In this document: piece by piece, positions 35,507 through 46,829 of the stretch
Position numbering within the stretch: the first letter of the stretch is position 1
Layout of the letters: each line of letters starts with the position of its first letter
Assembly (NCBI GenBank): GCA_002110485.1
Contig: MOWL01000046.1
Span: 992,001 to 1,056,000, forward strand
Length of the DNA: 64,000 bases
Source: Emergomyces orientalis
Lineage: Eukaryota; Ascomycota; Eurotiomycetes; Onygenales; Ajellomycetaceae
Reading direction: 5' to 3'
Made by a program: the position numbers and the translations under genes
Notes under the pieces: generated by a model
The model's input: the letters and a program-made list of their open reading frames with translations, nothing else
Told to the model about the DNA's origin: nothing
Database searches by the model: none

Positions 35507-36499
35507 GGACCTGTCAACCTTATTCAAACATGCATATCTCGGATCTTGCGAAGCAGGGATTCATTAGGTAGAAATGTAAACATTGTATTTTGTTGAAAGG
35601 CATCGCATGAGCACATAGAGATTGAATCATGCTACGTAGTTACTTCTTTATAACATCTTATTTTACGATACTTCAATGGATATATGACTGTGCATCGAGC
35701 GCAGCTTGCTTGTTTCAAGAAATTAAAAACTGTATACAAGCCCGCCTGCGGGAGAACTCTCTGTTATAATAATTATCATGCAGAATCCAGGATGATTTAC
35801 ACATTTAGTTTGCCCAGCTGAAAGTTTGCTTGTCCCCAGCAAATGATGTCTATGGTCTTCCCTATGAGCAAGCTTTTGGGGATCCACATACGCAATTTTT
35901 TTTGACACGACTTCATATTATGACTTGTCGTCATAATGTGCTTCGCAGAAGCCGATGTCCCTCTTTTTGAATTTCCATTTACTGTCATTGTTACAAAAAC
36001 CTTAAAGGTTATGCGAATTTGGCCGCCGAAAGCCTCATTGCCGGAGATAGATAGGAAAATGGAAATAATGAAGCCTGCCCAATGAACATACGTTTTCCGT
36101 AGGGGAGAACATACATGGATTAATGCAATGAGGGCCTCGCGTGGAGAGAGGATGAATGAATTAGATCTGCACTCTTGAACAGACGGTGTAGACGAGGGCC
36201 ATCAAAATATCTTCCCAGGTAGCGTAAATAGCCATGCTATATTTTTTGTCGAAACTTCAAAGTCTTAAGTTTCTTTATTCCTGCTGATACAGCTAACCTG
36301 TTATTTGACGGTAGACGTTGCTGTTCCGAGGCATGTTAATCAATCCCAACCCGGCCAACAGTGCATTGGGGTTCCAGGGTAATTTATTCTCGCAAATACC
36401 AACCTTTCTCTACCCTAGGATGAGAGATTGCGCATGCTAATTTGTCCTTTACGCGAAAAAGCATTTGCAACGAGCTTGAGATTGTGTAGAGACCTGATG

Positions 36500-36610
36500 T
36501 TTGCTCTGCCCAAGTGAGATCCAAACCCTGGACATGACCCCTGAATGACTAAGCCCTAAGAAGTCACACTAGCTTTAATGAGACTAGCGCTGCTACACAG
36601 CCCCTTGGGC
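36500..36610 (-). other. Possible tRNA-derived (SINE-like) sequence
   Basis: On the minus strand TGTAGCAGCGCTAG resembles a Pol III A box and, about 70 bases on, GGTTTGGATCT resembles a B box. I could not fold a proper cloverleaf. This is a weak call: a tRNA relic, a SINE head or chance. Confidence 0.2.
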
Positions 36611-39433
36611 CAAATCGGGAAGGCCTAGCCCTACCTACTAGCTAGTAGGGAATTCATTTTCCCCATCTCGAGGTTGGCAGGACTGACTGACAGCCTTGGG
36701 CGCTCAAGGGGTTTTAACCCGTTCCACGTTTGGTTATTGACTTTTTAGAGGGCAGAAGGCATATATATCTAGCAGTTTATCCAATAAGGTCCTGGAATTT
36801 GGTGGTTCTGCTACCTGGAGCAAAACGTCCCGCCTCGAAACCAACCAAAAAGGCTCGCGCCCATGACAAATTCAAGTGGTGTATATTGTGGGAAACATAC
36901 GCAGCTGGACTTAGGGTCTAGGCCCCCTGGTGGCTTTGTGGATATGTTCATCCGATTGAAGACATCAAATACAGGTGGCGGATATTGAAGTCACCTGGTA
37001 GCTGCACGTTGTGGGCGATTGGCATCGGCAAGATATCATTCGCGGTGCAGTGTATTATTCGGTATGTGTTGGAGAGTATGGGGGGATAAAGAGGCGCAAG
37101 ATAAAAAATTAGTGGTGAAGGGGGTTCGGGTTTATAAACTGAGCGAAAGTAATTAAGTATTAAGAATGTGGTTAGAGAAAGGTGGCTAAGGCTGGATGTA
37201 GGTGGGCGGGAATACGGATTTTGTAAAATCATGCTTGTGATTCATCTCCGCCCATTGGCCTGCTTGTTTTTGTATATTTTCTTCTTTTATTCCCCCTTCC
37301 TCGTTTGCTCGGCAGGTACTTTGGAAGACATGAAGCTATCGGAATGAAATGGTCATGTCATTAATCCTGACGCGGGTGTCAGGTCGCAGCTTGTGAGATT
37401 TGCCGAGGTGCATGACCAAAGGTGTTCAGAAGCATTTGGCACAGCGCCCCGATGCAAATAGTCTCCCGTATCAGACGAATGATATAGAATTGCCTTGGTG
37501 ACAGTTCATTTGAAGGGTTCATTCACGGGTAGCTCAAATAGCTCAAAGATCATTGTTCTCGGGGAGTCCAGTGGAATATTTTCTGCGACGAAGGTGTGCA
37601 AACGAGGGCAGCCTTGAGGTCTATGGTTTAGATATTGCATTTTCCCATTGCTGGATATGAAGGGAGTTCGAATACAACGCTGTAAGAAGTGAGATGCACA
37701 GCTCTGAAATAATGGAGTTGCACATATAGAAGGTCATTCTCTCGGGACGGGTAACCAACACGCTCAGTCATATGGAATCTGCTCTCACTGCGAACTCTCC
37801 TGGTCAATAAACCCAACTCCCTTGAGGTATGCCGTGGGTCAACTTCATGACCTAATGCGGGGTGTCTTAGTAGCATGGCCTGCCTCAATAGAAGCGGTAG
37901 CGGAACAGAACCTTGGCGATATATTCTTTTAGATTTCGTGGCCCAGTGCAAATATAGAAGAAACAGAGGGAATGCTGACTTCTATCGTGAAAGAATGGTT
38001 CCCATAGAATAAACTCATGAACAAGGTCGGCTATGCAACTTTTGGGACCAGGGAGAAAGGAATTCTGGTGAAGAGGTTCCGAGGTGATCTCGGAATTTTT
38101 TTTTTTATATCTTCGTCGTTGGGGCCGGCGGTGTTGATCCCTAAATAATATCAAGTTAGTGAATTTTTAGGTGCAAATTATTGATTATACCTGCTAATGT
38201 CACTGAAGATTTCTATCACAAGTCGAGGCTCTGACTTTCTAATAATGGAAGGGTTTCGGCATGGGCTTACTATCAGAGATACCTGGCTTCGCTATATATA
38301 CACAATTTCTTCAAGAAATACTCCGCTCCCTACTATAGTACAAAGTGAAATGAGAATGCAAGCTTAGCGTCCTCCCAGGCTGCCAGCCCAAAAATAAGCG
38401 ACCAGTTTCATGGTGCGTGCGGCATCTGTTAGGCCCGCCAAGCCCCATTGCAGTGCCTGAAAATAGCTTGGGCTACTAACAGACTCCGTACTCTGTAGTT
38501 TAGTTAGAAGTTACGGGGTGATTCGAGGTTAGGGCCCGGTAGTGCACAGGGCAGCTGGCTTTGCTCGTTTCAACTGGCTGGATTCTCTCCCATGTCCCAC
38601 CAGACAAGGAACCAAGCCACTCCCCAAACAACCAATAATACTCACCTGCCAGAGTCCCCTGGTATTTGGGTCTTTTTATTTGGCCTCTCCCTTGAAGAAC
38701 CATTTTATCATCAAAGTATTGGGGTCAATAGGCCCTATCCAAGAATACCTCTCACGATCCCTGGGTGGCCATTGCACAGTACTTCGAAAGTGCGCGCAAT
38801 TCCCTCGCCCGTTCTGCAAAAACCAACAAGCTAGAGCGGAGCGAGGGACATGGTGAAGCGAAGCTGATTTCCCGAAGAACCGCGAGTCTAAAATAAGTAA
38901 CATTATTAAGTTTCCTTTTTTTCCTTCTTGGCTGCTGGTGCTGCCCTGCTACCATGCGATTCTGGCGGACGAAATTTGCCTGGCGCGCCTTAGTTCTGGC
39001 CAATCTCGCTACTGTCCTCATTTCTGGGAGAATCTTGACTGCATCGTACACGGCGTAAAATGCGCATTTTGTTGCTACGCGTGATAACTGGCGCCTTGCG
39101 GCTTCAAAGGTGCAAGGGACATATGAAAGACTTTAGTTTTGTTTGGCCAGTCTTTGAACAGACTCGCCATATTCGGGGTCGCGAACTTCTTCATGGGAGG
39201 ATGCCAAGGGTGACCCCTTGTCCGTCAACTCGAATTGCCGTATCTTGGAGGCTGAGAAGGGACCCAAGTCCATCCTGGCCCTTCCTCGGGGCCAATCACC
39301 CATGGCGGTCAGCATTGAGCCATTATAATTTCCCCGTGGCTAAATTTGCAATACGATAATAATAGGGACTGGTGGAAGGGGAAGAACAATATTTCATGTT
39401 GGTGTTCAGCTCTGGATAATTGCTCGACCCATC

Positions 39434-39710
39434 TATATAAACGTCCCTGAATACCCCCATCAAATAAGAATATCTATATCTACAACAACAGCAACAACAG
39501 CAACAACAACAAGATTCTCTAGTTCATTACTTGCATCCAAAAAGCGTTTTATCTTTCTCTATTTCCACAAGATTTTCAACTTCACTGTTTGCATTTCAAA
39601 AGCTTTATCTTCATATATAAAGCACAAGATTTCCTAGTTCATTACCGGCGCTCCAAAAGCTCTTTCTTTCTCTCTCTATATATATTTCATTATTAAACAA
39701 CTATTTCACA
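39434..39710 (+). promoter_or_regulatory. TATA box and repeat-built 5' UTR of the lysozyme-like gene
   Basis: A consensus TATATAAA lies at 39434-39441, 270 bp before the ATG. The transcribed leader then has a CAA/CAG repeat (39483-39512) and about three imperfect copies of a 58-bp unit (39511-39568, 39569-39625 and 39626-39683), each beginning AAGATT and sharing TTCATTAC- and CAAAAAGC-like blocks. The TATA box points to regulated, possibly strong expression; this is inference. Confidence 0.65.
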
Positions 39711-40588
39711 ATGCTTTTCACATCGGTAGGTTTCCATAGCTCCAAAGCTCTCACACTGCTTTTTTTTTTGCATACATTATTGACACCCTGTTCTCTAGAT
39801 CCTCGCTGCCCAGCTTCTGGCTTTCAGCTTGACTGCTGCGACACCGATTAAACTCCAGAATAAAACTCCGGATTGCGATGATAAGGGCGGGAAACTGCCT
39901 AAGGCTCAGCTGCCCCAAAATCAAACATCGCCAGCTGGACCTGCATGCTACAGGGGCACTCAATTCCCGCCAGCCGAGGAATGGCTTTCATTCGACGAGC
40001 TATGGACCATTAATACCCCGGAAATGGTGGAGTGGGGGAACATCCCAGCTGAAATGGACGCTATTAAAAAATACATTGGAGAAGCTGCTGCTGCGGCTGG
40101 CATTGATAGGTATGTTGCAACTCGTTTCCACTCGCAATCCGACTGCCAGTAGGACAAGGTGGCTAACCCGTACCCCACTTCGAAATTATAGAGGGATCTT
40201 CCTTACCATTATGATGCAAGAATCCGGCGGAAACGTCCGCGCAGTATCAGGCGATGGCGTGACTCCGGGCCTCATGCAGGCCTTGGGAAGCCCTAGTTGT
40301 CTGGGTTTCACCCCATGCCCTGACAAAATAATCAAAGAAATGCTCTTTGATGGTGCAACAGGCACTGATAAAACTGAAGGACTAGCTATCTGCTTCTCGA
40401 AGAATCGCCGGCAATATGGTCCCATGTTGCGCTGCTACAACAGCGGCAGCATTGTTGATCCCCTGAACTTGGATGTGGTGAAATTTGGGACACCAAGCTA
40501 CGTCAGTGACGTTGCCAATCGACTCAGAGGGTTCCGGCCCCGCAAGGACTGCGGATTTGGTGTTGGGATCCCCTCCCCCGGCCATTGA
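39711..40588 (+). CDS. Secreted lysozyme-like / lytic transglycosylase-fold protein
   Basis: Three exons (39711-39725, 39799-40109, 40192-40588) encode 240 residues; introns start GTAGGT and GTATGT with phases 0 and 2. The start MLFTSILAAQLLAFSLTAAT is a signal peptide. The mature part has AEEWLSFDELWTINTPEM, then across the second intron GIDRGIFLTIMMQESGGNVR, where the Glu after IMMQ sits where the catalytic Glu of SLT/lysozyme-fold proteins lies. GDGVTPGLMQALGSPSC and MLRCYNSGS follow, also typical of the fold (G-LMQ and Y-NSG motifs), and Cys residues suggest disulphides. Similar secreted proteins occur across ascomycetes. The substrate (peptidoglycan or chitin-type polymer) is not known; a role against bacteria or in wall turnover is inference. 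Confidence 0.85.
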
Positions 40589-41776
40589 GTGTGCTGATGG
40601 GGAGTTTTGTTTCGATATTGCATAGCACATTACAGTTTCCTTTTTCTGGGTTTCAAGCATGGGTTTCAAGCATGGGCCAACATTTTAGCGTTCTGCTGTG
40701 TATTTTGCTTTGTTTTTTTTGCCGCTTTTCCTATTTCTGTTTTTGTGATCTTTTGTCATGATATACATACTACCGCCTGCTTTTTGCATATAGATGATTC
40801 AAGACATAGATTCTCATAGACTCTGTTATATAAAACCTTTCTTTTATATTTGCATAACTCCTGAAGAATCATGTATCGAATCGAAATGGTAGCCATCTAA
40901 GGAAGGCCTATCCTGACCGGGTTCTGGGAACTAAAAGCTTCGGCGGACAGTAATTTGTCTGATAGTGCTTATTTTTCCCAGAAAAAAAAAAGGAGGGCGT
41001 CTAGTAACTTACAGTGCGTTTGTAGAAATTCGACAAGCATGATTCGCAACTTGTCACCGCCGTTTCTAGAAAAGTATTGAAAACGTGGAAAATGTATTGC
41101 GGATATTGACGAGTGTCAATGGGATCCTTTTCCTCAAATGGGATCTATGACCACCAGGAGTGGTATTGATTCAACCAGCAATTCATGTATTGCAAAACGC
41201 GCTTGGTAGTGACAGTGTGCAGTTCAAATTTGGTGAGTCAGATCGACATCTCTACCGCCTGATTCAGAGTAAAGCTAAAACCTATTAAATTACGCAAATT
41301 AAACGTTAACCATAAAACTATATATAGAAAATTAAAAATAACCCTCTGTAACCTCATAAAGTCATGGTAGCCCCCCATAGTGATATATATTATACAAGTT
41401 GTTAGCTAATTCTATAATACACTGAAATGTAAACCGCTAGGAGTGTGGTATTATAGAACTACTGTTAATCCTCAGTCGCGAAAAATGTTCGGTTCCAAGG
41501 GGTAGCATCGGTTAAATTAATTGTGTTGTCGGTGAACCACCTAGATCTCCAGATATAACAATCAAAGTACTGGTCACCGCGACGGCTCGGGGAAACATGG
41601 TGGGGACGGTAGAATTTCGTGCCATCATCACGTTTTCGTCTCGTTTGCCCCTTTACTGCATTAAGTTTTAACTATTATATCGTTCGCATAGGACAGGTGG
41701 GAGTCTACCTCGAGCGGTCTGGGTCTCTGCAAAATTCACGACAGCATGTTTTGTTCGGTTGGTGGTTTCAAGGCTA
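40589..41776. other. 3' flank of the lysozyme-like gene, then AT-rich sequence
   Basis: A short direct repeat of TTTCAAGCATGGG occurs at about 40651 and 40664 in the presumed 3' UTR. The rest, to 41776, is AT-rich and I see no gene, RNA or element in it. Confidence 0.5.
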
Positions 41777-42486
41777 TTAGGTCAGCGCTGATGCCGAGCG
41801 TGTTCCTAGCCTCTCCGCCGATGATGCTATCGACAACCCCTTTGCCTTTCGCGCTGAAGCCATAGTCGAAATATCCTCAGGAGACCCATGTCGGGGCTCT
41901 CCCGAGCGGCTATGTTGGACTGAAGGATTAGAGCTTCGTCTAGTAAGGCCGATTAGTGATGTAACAAATAAAAGCCGAATTCGGAGCATAAACGAAACTG
42001 ACGATATTCCTTTAATATAATTGTGATCTGGTTGACTATCTTCATTCATTCCTGCGCCGGGCCTGGCTGTTCGGAATACATTGCAAAGCTCTCCCATTGC
42101 CTTGCTTACATTTTGAGTATCGCATCTTGACCCGAAGCCGTTTCTTTGTCCAGGTCATCACGTTGCTTTTCAAGCCCATAGACTTGCGCTTGTATGTGCA
42201 GGAGATTTCGAGCGCTTAGCCAAGTGAATTTGCGGAAGGTGGAGGCTTTCATTGCGTTCAGTTCAATGTCACGAACAATCCCGTGTGGGTTCGTGAGCAG
42301 CTGCAGCTTTTTGAAAACCACTGAAGGGAGACTGCATAACGTGAGTGGCCCCACTGTCACGCAGCATCCTTGGTAATCTCGGATCCCGCTCCTGGTATAA
42401 GCGTGGCAGGAAGATCGTCTCCATGGGTGTTCTGTAAAGGGCGGGGTACTATGGCCATAGAGGAGATGGGATTCTGCCTGTCCCAT
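41777..42486 (-). pseudogene. Remnant of a DUF6594-family gene
   Basis: The minus-strand piece 42486-42106 ends with FRKFTWLSARNLLHIQAQVY, GLEKQRDDLDKE and SGQDAILKM. This matches the start of the fungal DUF6594 family as I remember it (FxxLSARNLLYLQAEL). A stop follows, and a fragment in another frame (QWESF, then 42097-41777) lacks the C-terminal membrane helices that DUF6594 proteins usually have. I read it as truncated and broken; splicing could rescue only part. Confidence 0.5.
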
Positions 42487-42532
42487 TGCGTTAATTGTGA
42501 GGTCTGCAATTTTCTAATGACCATGCTAACGA

Positions 42533-43770
42533 TTAATGAATCTCACAACCAGCAAACCAGGGGTGCTCCAACGCTTCGCGCGCTGTTGATCGCTTTTGAG
42601 GATCCAAGTTCATGATTCTCCGGATGAGATCCTTGAACTCATCAGCGACATTCGGCCACTCTGAGAATGGCTTGTAGGAATGATAGTCTGCCACCCGATC
42701 ATCCCAAAGAAAGCTCAAGATCTGGCAGTTGACTGTGCTCATCGCCAACATGTGTCATGAGTTCATTCAATCCATCTTGATCTCCAAAAAAAGACACTTG
42801 ACATTGCAGGCGAATGATGTGAGAGAAATGCACCTTTCAATTCATGTTTCTGCAAATCCTCATCGGCTCCAAAGATGGCTTTTCCAAGAATAGCATAGAT
42901 GCATTGAGCAGGTTAGCTTAGAGCCTTCTCTCACAAGGGGGTAACCTACCACAGCTGTGAAGGAAAATGTGTCAGAAGGCTTGTTAAGCGCGCCTTTGAA
43001 GTGGCCCTCTGGGCTGCGCCAGCTATCATTGCCAGCTAACATCCCTTTAATGCACCTCCCTTCCTTTAGGGAGATACGCTGCATTTTCAAGATCAATGAC
43101 CTGAACTTGCTCAATAGCTGTCTCTGGACCAGTACCACAATGGTTGACCAAGACATTATCAGGCTTAATATCTGGAAGCAAAATAATTTAGTTATGGAGT
43201 TGAAGAGGGTTTACCCTACCTAAATGCACAATATTATGACTGTGCAGTTCAGCAATCCCTTGCAAGCTGGCTTTCAGGATCTGCATTCTGGCTTGCATAG
43301 ATATTTGCTTTCTAACAAGGCTTAGAAAATCATTATCCATGTACTTGTACACAAATATCTGCTGACCAGAAATTGTGTCAGATGGTAATCTTAGACATGG
43401 GCTTCTTTTAAGAAGCCGAGGGCGTATGTCCTCATCAAAGCTTGAGAAAATGGCCTTGGGAATGTCCTTTAGGACAAATTTGCCTTGTCCGGATCTGGAG
43501 CACTGTCAGCTCACTGAGCTGCGCTACATGATCGGGCGGGTAGTTATTGCTCCCACGTTGCCAACCAAACGCGACCGAGGTGTGGCCTCTCCTGAATCAG
43601 TTGCTTTGAAGAGATACCGACGTCCAGCAGCACCGACCAGTTCACTGGGAGGAGCCATATGCGCCCCAAAGGGCTGTGAAAGATTGAGATTTTTGACCAA
43701 TGGATGCAGTGCAAAATACTCGAGCACGGCAGGTTTCGTCGCGTTCGAAGGGAGAAATAAATTAAAACAG
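42533..43770 (-). pseudogene. Decayed serine/threonine protein kinase-like gene
   Basis: Reading leftwards on the minus strand: FVLKDIPKAIFSSFDEDIRP (N-lobe), IFVYKYMDNDFLSLV (hinge), LKASLQGIAELHSHNIVHL, then across an intron (GTAGGG to TTCCAG, phase 1) DIKPDNVLVN, the catalytic loop. VIDLENAAYLP replaces the usual DFG region. NDSWRSPEGHFKGALNKPSD and a C-lobe end DLIRRIMNLDPQKRSTAREA follow. Two faults show decay: four extra bases shift the frame between LPKG and GRCIKGM near 43,065, and the acceptor before CIYAILGKAIFGADEDLQKH reads CAA instead of CAG (about 42,910). Further frame changes precede the last block. This type of fungal kinase-like protein is often expanded in repeat-rich regions. 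Confidence 0.65.
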
Positions 43771-44289
43771 GAGATTAACTACGCTGTAGTGCTCTGCGCA
43801 AGGGTTAGGTCGGGTGGTCTCGACCTGGACACTTGTGGCGTAGTTCAGTCACGTGACTTGTACATAGATTCCAAGTTTCCCAAGAGCGACTCCACAGTAA
43901 TACCGTTGACAACTTGAACCCTTGGGCTTCAAACAGGCGACGTTGCGACAACATTCTCAGAACTCCATTATGAATGAATAGCGAATATTCAGTCTGTAGT
44001 CTTTTTACTGAAGCAGATGTGCAAAGCATTGCAAGATTGAATAGAACTGAGAGAAAGATATTGAAAATCGATTTATATGGACATCTTGCCCAATTTCACG
44101 AATACGAACTGGGTTGCAACGCTTCTGCTGGCTAGCCATGGCTTTATTGAGGCTGAGCGTGATAACTGACCTCGGTATAAAGATTCGCAACACCGTCACA
44201 ATGATGGAATCATTACAGATGCAACTCCGGCAAGATTCGCAAACCTATCTCTCCACACTTCGACAATCTATGTATTCTTGCTATTCAAA

Positions 44290-45558
44290 ATGCCTCGCCG
44301 CCTGAAGCAGCTCTTCAGCCGCCTATCGGTCAAAAGAGAAGATCCAAGTCTTGACTCACAATACCTCAATGTTTTCCTCGACGGCCGCACAGCCGGAAAC
44401 AACGGCGACTACGACCTCGCCGAAACTCTCTTGTTAAAAGCAATCAACGGCTTTCAATCACTCCCACCCCACGCCGACCGCTCGTACAACCTGATCATCG
44501 CGCAGCATGTCCTAGCCATGATGTACAATGCACAATCGCGTTTCCAAGAGGCGGAGGCCATACTACGTCCCGCGCTGAAGGGGGCAGAGGAGGCACGGGA
44601 GAGATTTGGTCGCGATGAGGAAGATGTTATTGAAACGCTGCACAACCTCTCCGTCGTGCTGCAAGCGCAGGGGAAATGGGAAGATGCGGCGCAGATATAT
44701 TCTCGGACGATTTCTCTGTCGTCTAAATTCAAGGGAGCACTGCACCCCCACACACTCATCCGTATTGGCGTCTGGGCGACGTTGACGGAAAAAAGCGGCA
44801 AGCTCGAGGAGGCGGAAGCGATGTATCGTCGTGCACTATCGGGTCTGGAAGGGGAGGATGTTCTAGGCCCGGTGGATGTAACGACGTTGGGTATTGCGTA
44901 TAGTGTCGGCATGATTTGTCTCAAACAAGGCAAATATGTTGAAGCGGAGAGAATTTTGCGGCGGGTGTTGGATGGGAGGGAGAAGGTCCTGGGACCAGAC
45001 GATAAATTGACCATTGCGACGGTGATTAACCTCGCTAATTGCTTGTCGAAGCGGGCGCAGGGCCAAAAATGCAAAGAGGATGGAGATAAGGGTGAAGAAC
45101 AATATCAGGCCCAGGACCAGGAACAGCGGGGAGACGACAAATCTTCCGAAGCTGAGACCCTCTACCGTTGTGCAATAGACAGGTTAGAGAAAACGCTAAG
45201 AGGCGGCGATTTGGAGACGTTGAATGTGATTGATAACCTGGCTATCCTCTTCAAGGATTCAGAGAGATATGACGAGGCAGACAAGATCTTTCAATGCGTA
45301 CTATCCGTGAGGGAAAGAGTGCTTGGGAAGGATGATGAGGCGATTTTCACAACCGTGTCTAAGCTGGGGAGCTTATACGCATTTATGGGGCAGTTTGATG
45401 ATGCGGAGAAAATGTTGAAACGGGTAATTGAGAGACATGAGAGGGTGCTCGGAAAAGAGCACGCCGCCACGGCGGAGGCGGCGAATACGTTGGATGAAGT
45501 ACAACGGTTGCGGAGTCTGGAAGAGAAGGAGAAGGACACACCGCAAACGGTGACTTGA
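44290..45558 (+). CDS. TPR-repeat protein of the kinesin-light-chain-like type
   Basis: A single-exon protein of 422 residues from the ATG at 44290 (MPRRLKQLFSRLSVKRED). It consists of about eight TPR units of roughly 42 residues: LAETLLLKAINGFQSLP, QEAEAILRPALKGAEEA, EDAAQIYSRTISLSSKF, EEAEAMYRRALSGLEG, VEAERILRRVLDGREKVLG, SEAETLYRCAIDRLEKTL, DEADKIFQCVLSVRERVLG and DDAEKMLKRVIERHERVLG. An acidic Gln-rich insert (about residues 265-300) interrupts the array. In fungi such TPR arrays often form the C-terminal sensor of NLR-like proteins, but here there is no NB-ARC or effector domain. It probably acts as a protein-binding scaffold; the partner is unknown. Confidence 0.85.
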   Translation: MPRRLKQLFSRLSVKREDPSLDSQYLNVFLDGRTAGNNGDYDLAETLLLKAINGFQSLPPHADRSYNLIIAQHVLAMMYNAQSRFQEAEAILRPALKGAEEARERFGRDEEDVIETLHNLSVVLQAQGKWEDAAQIYSRTISLSSKFKGALHPHTLIRIGVWATLTEKSGKLEEAEAMYRRALSGLEGEDVLGPVDVTTLGIAYSVGMICLKQGKYVEAERILRRVLDGREKVLGPDDKLTIATVINLANCLSKRAQGQKCKEDGDKGEEQYQAQDQEQRGDDKSSEAETLYRCAIDRLEKTLRGGDLETLNVIDNLAILFKDSERYDEADKIFQCVLSVRERVLGKDDEAIFTTVSKLGSLYAFMGQFDDAEKMLKRVIERHERVLGKEHAATAEAANTLDEVQRLRSLEEKEKDTPQTVT

Positions 45559-46540
45559 ATTGGCAAATTACATGGCTAACTGTCCCGTTCCACCTACTGA
45601 AGTATTGGCTAGAATGGAGTTGTGCTACTCTTCTAACTGGTCTACCGCAGGTAGAATTCTAAACATGTAGCCTTGACGCGAGCTTGCACCAATTCTAGGA
45701 ACTATCTGTCTCATTCCAAGACTTAGTTTTCTCAGATCCAAATTTAACAGGGTTTTGTGATTCCCAAAATTCCGAGTTTATTGGAATTCGTATCAGTCGA
45801 AAGAATTCGTGTTGATATGGCATCAGGTTTTATTGAAATTTCCATGCGACAAAACAAAAAATCACATCCTAGATAATCTTGACAGTGAAAGAATATATGT
45901 TGCAGGTTTTTGCTTCCATAACTAAAAATGGCCACAATATCAGCTTTCAAAGGAGCTAATCATGAAAAGAGGGCAGAGCTGAAATAATAAATTTCAACTG
46001 CGCTGACTTTCACAGTAAATCTTAACATGAAGAAATTGATGAAGAAAGTCAGGATCACTGATTTGGCACTGTCGGAAATTAATGACTTGAACGATATTAA
46101 GCAGATTCACATTCTCAGTATTATCAACAAACCCAGGAGTTGAGAGTGAGTGAAAATGTCTCACTTGATCACATAAGATGTACAGAATTTGATTTATATA
46201 TGCTTGCTGAGACACACTGGAAATCTGTTTTTGTCACAGATCAGTCAAGTGGAAAGTTCTCATCTCTGGAAGTGCTGATTGAACTTTCATTCTCAATTGC
46301 TAGCAATCAGTGCACCAGGTTTGCAATGCAGATTGTTCTTCATTGAACCCCAGCCAAGGAGGCAATAGTCAGGGTTACAATAATCTAAGGCCCAACCATC
46401 CATAGAAATGAGCAGATGAAAGAGTCTGAACACATTCTTGCTGCAGGCAAGTTCAACACCCAAACAGCCAGGTTCATCTTCAATGAGGTATGTCATCATC
46501 AAAGTCAGCGGGCACGGGTGCTGATATTATAGACTGTGCA
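45559..46540 (-). other. Relic DNA with TGA-interrupted minus-strand frames
   Basis: After the TPR gene the sequence becomes AT-rich. Minus-strand pieces at 46502-46293 (SMDGWALDYCNPDYCLLGWG) and 46215-45994 (GFVDNTENVNLLNIVQVINF) look protein-like, and the stops that end them are TGA. I do not recognise the family. The same stop pattern occurs in the two retroelements. Confidence 0.3.
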
Positions 46541-46544
46541 ACAC

Positions 46545-46829
46545 ATGAGAGTCCCAGAATCAAAGAGCAAGTCTGTGGAGGACTTGGACAAAAGACTCTC
46601 AGATGATATTTTGAAGACTGAACTCTGTGATCTGGAGCGCTGGCGCCTCGGTGTGTTTGATGTACCAGGGGTTATTTCATAGCAAGTAAACAGCGATCTG
46701 ATGGAACTTCGTTCAGCCCATCTAACTATCTTTTTAGATCCTATGAAGTATCAAACTGAGGAGGCTCATGCGAACATACGCAATCTGATTGAGATTTACG
46801 TCATGAATAAATGCACAAGTATTCTGTAA
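46545..46829 (+). pseudogene. Fragment of a dynamin-family GTPase
   Basis: A 94-codon frame with one TAG reads MRVPESKSKSVEDLDKRLSD, ILKTELCDLERWRLGVFDVP and GVIS, then after the stop HLTIFLDPMKYQTEEAHANI and RNLIEIYVMNKCTSIL. This follows the dynamin GTPase order: the FSxDILxxEICGP strand, the G3 box DxPG, then the VRNLVxxYxxNxxSIIL helix and strand. G1 and G4 are missing and the frame ends in TAA. It is a relic, not a working gene. Confidence 0.5.

Larger units (their letters stand above)
32785..39433. other. Repeat- and relic-rich stretch without a recognisable gene
   Basis: About 6.6 kb to the right of the copia element. It holds simple repeats (listed separately) and unconnected short frames. 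One minus-strand frame, 34935-34647, reads plausibly (SLKWKYVTPFAKLKKTWPSP and an acidic tail) and may be a last exon. A plus-strand frame at 33482-33892 has no family features. Decayed transposon sequence is the likely content. Confidence 0.4.

Noticed and set aside
43375..43917. 180-codon plus-strand frame
   Set aside because: It is antisense to the kinase-like relic, which carries the recognisable motifs.
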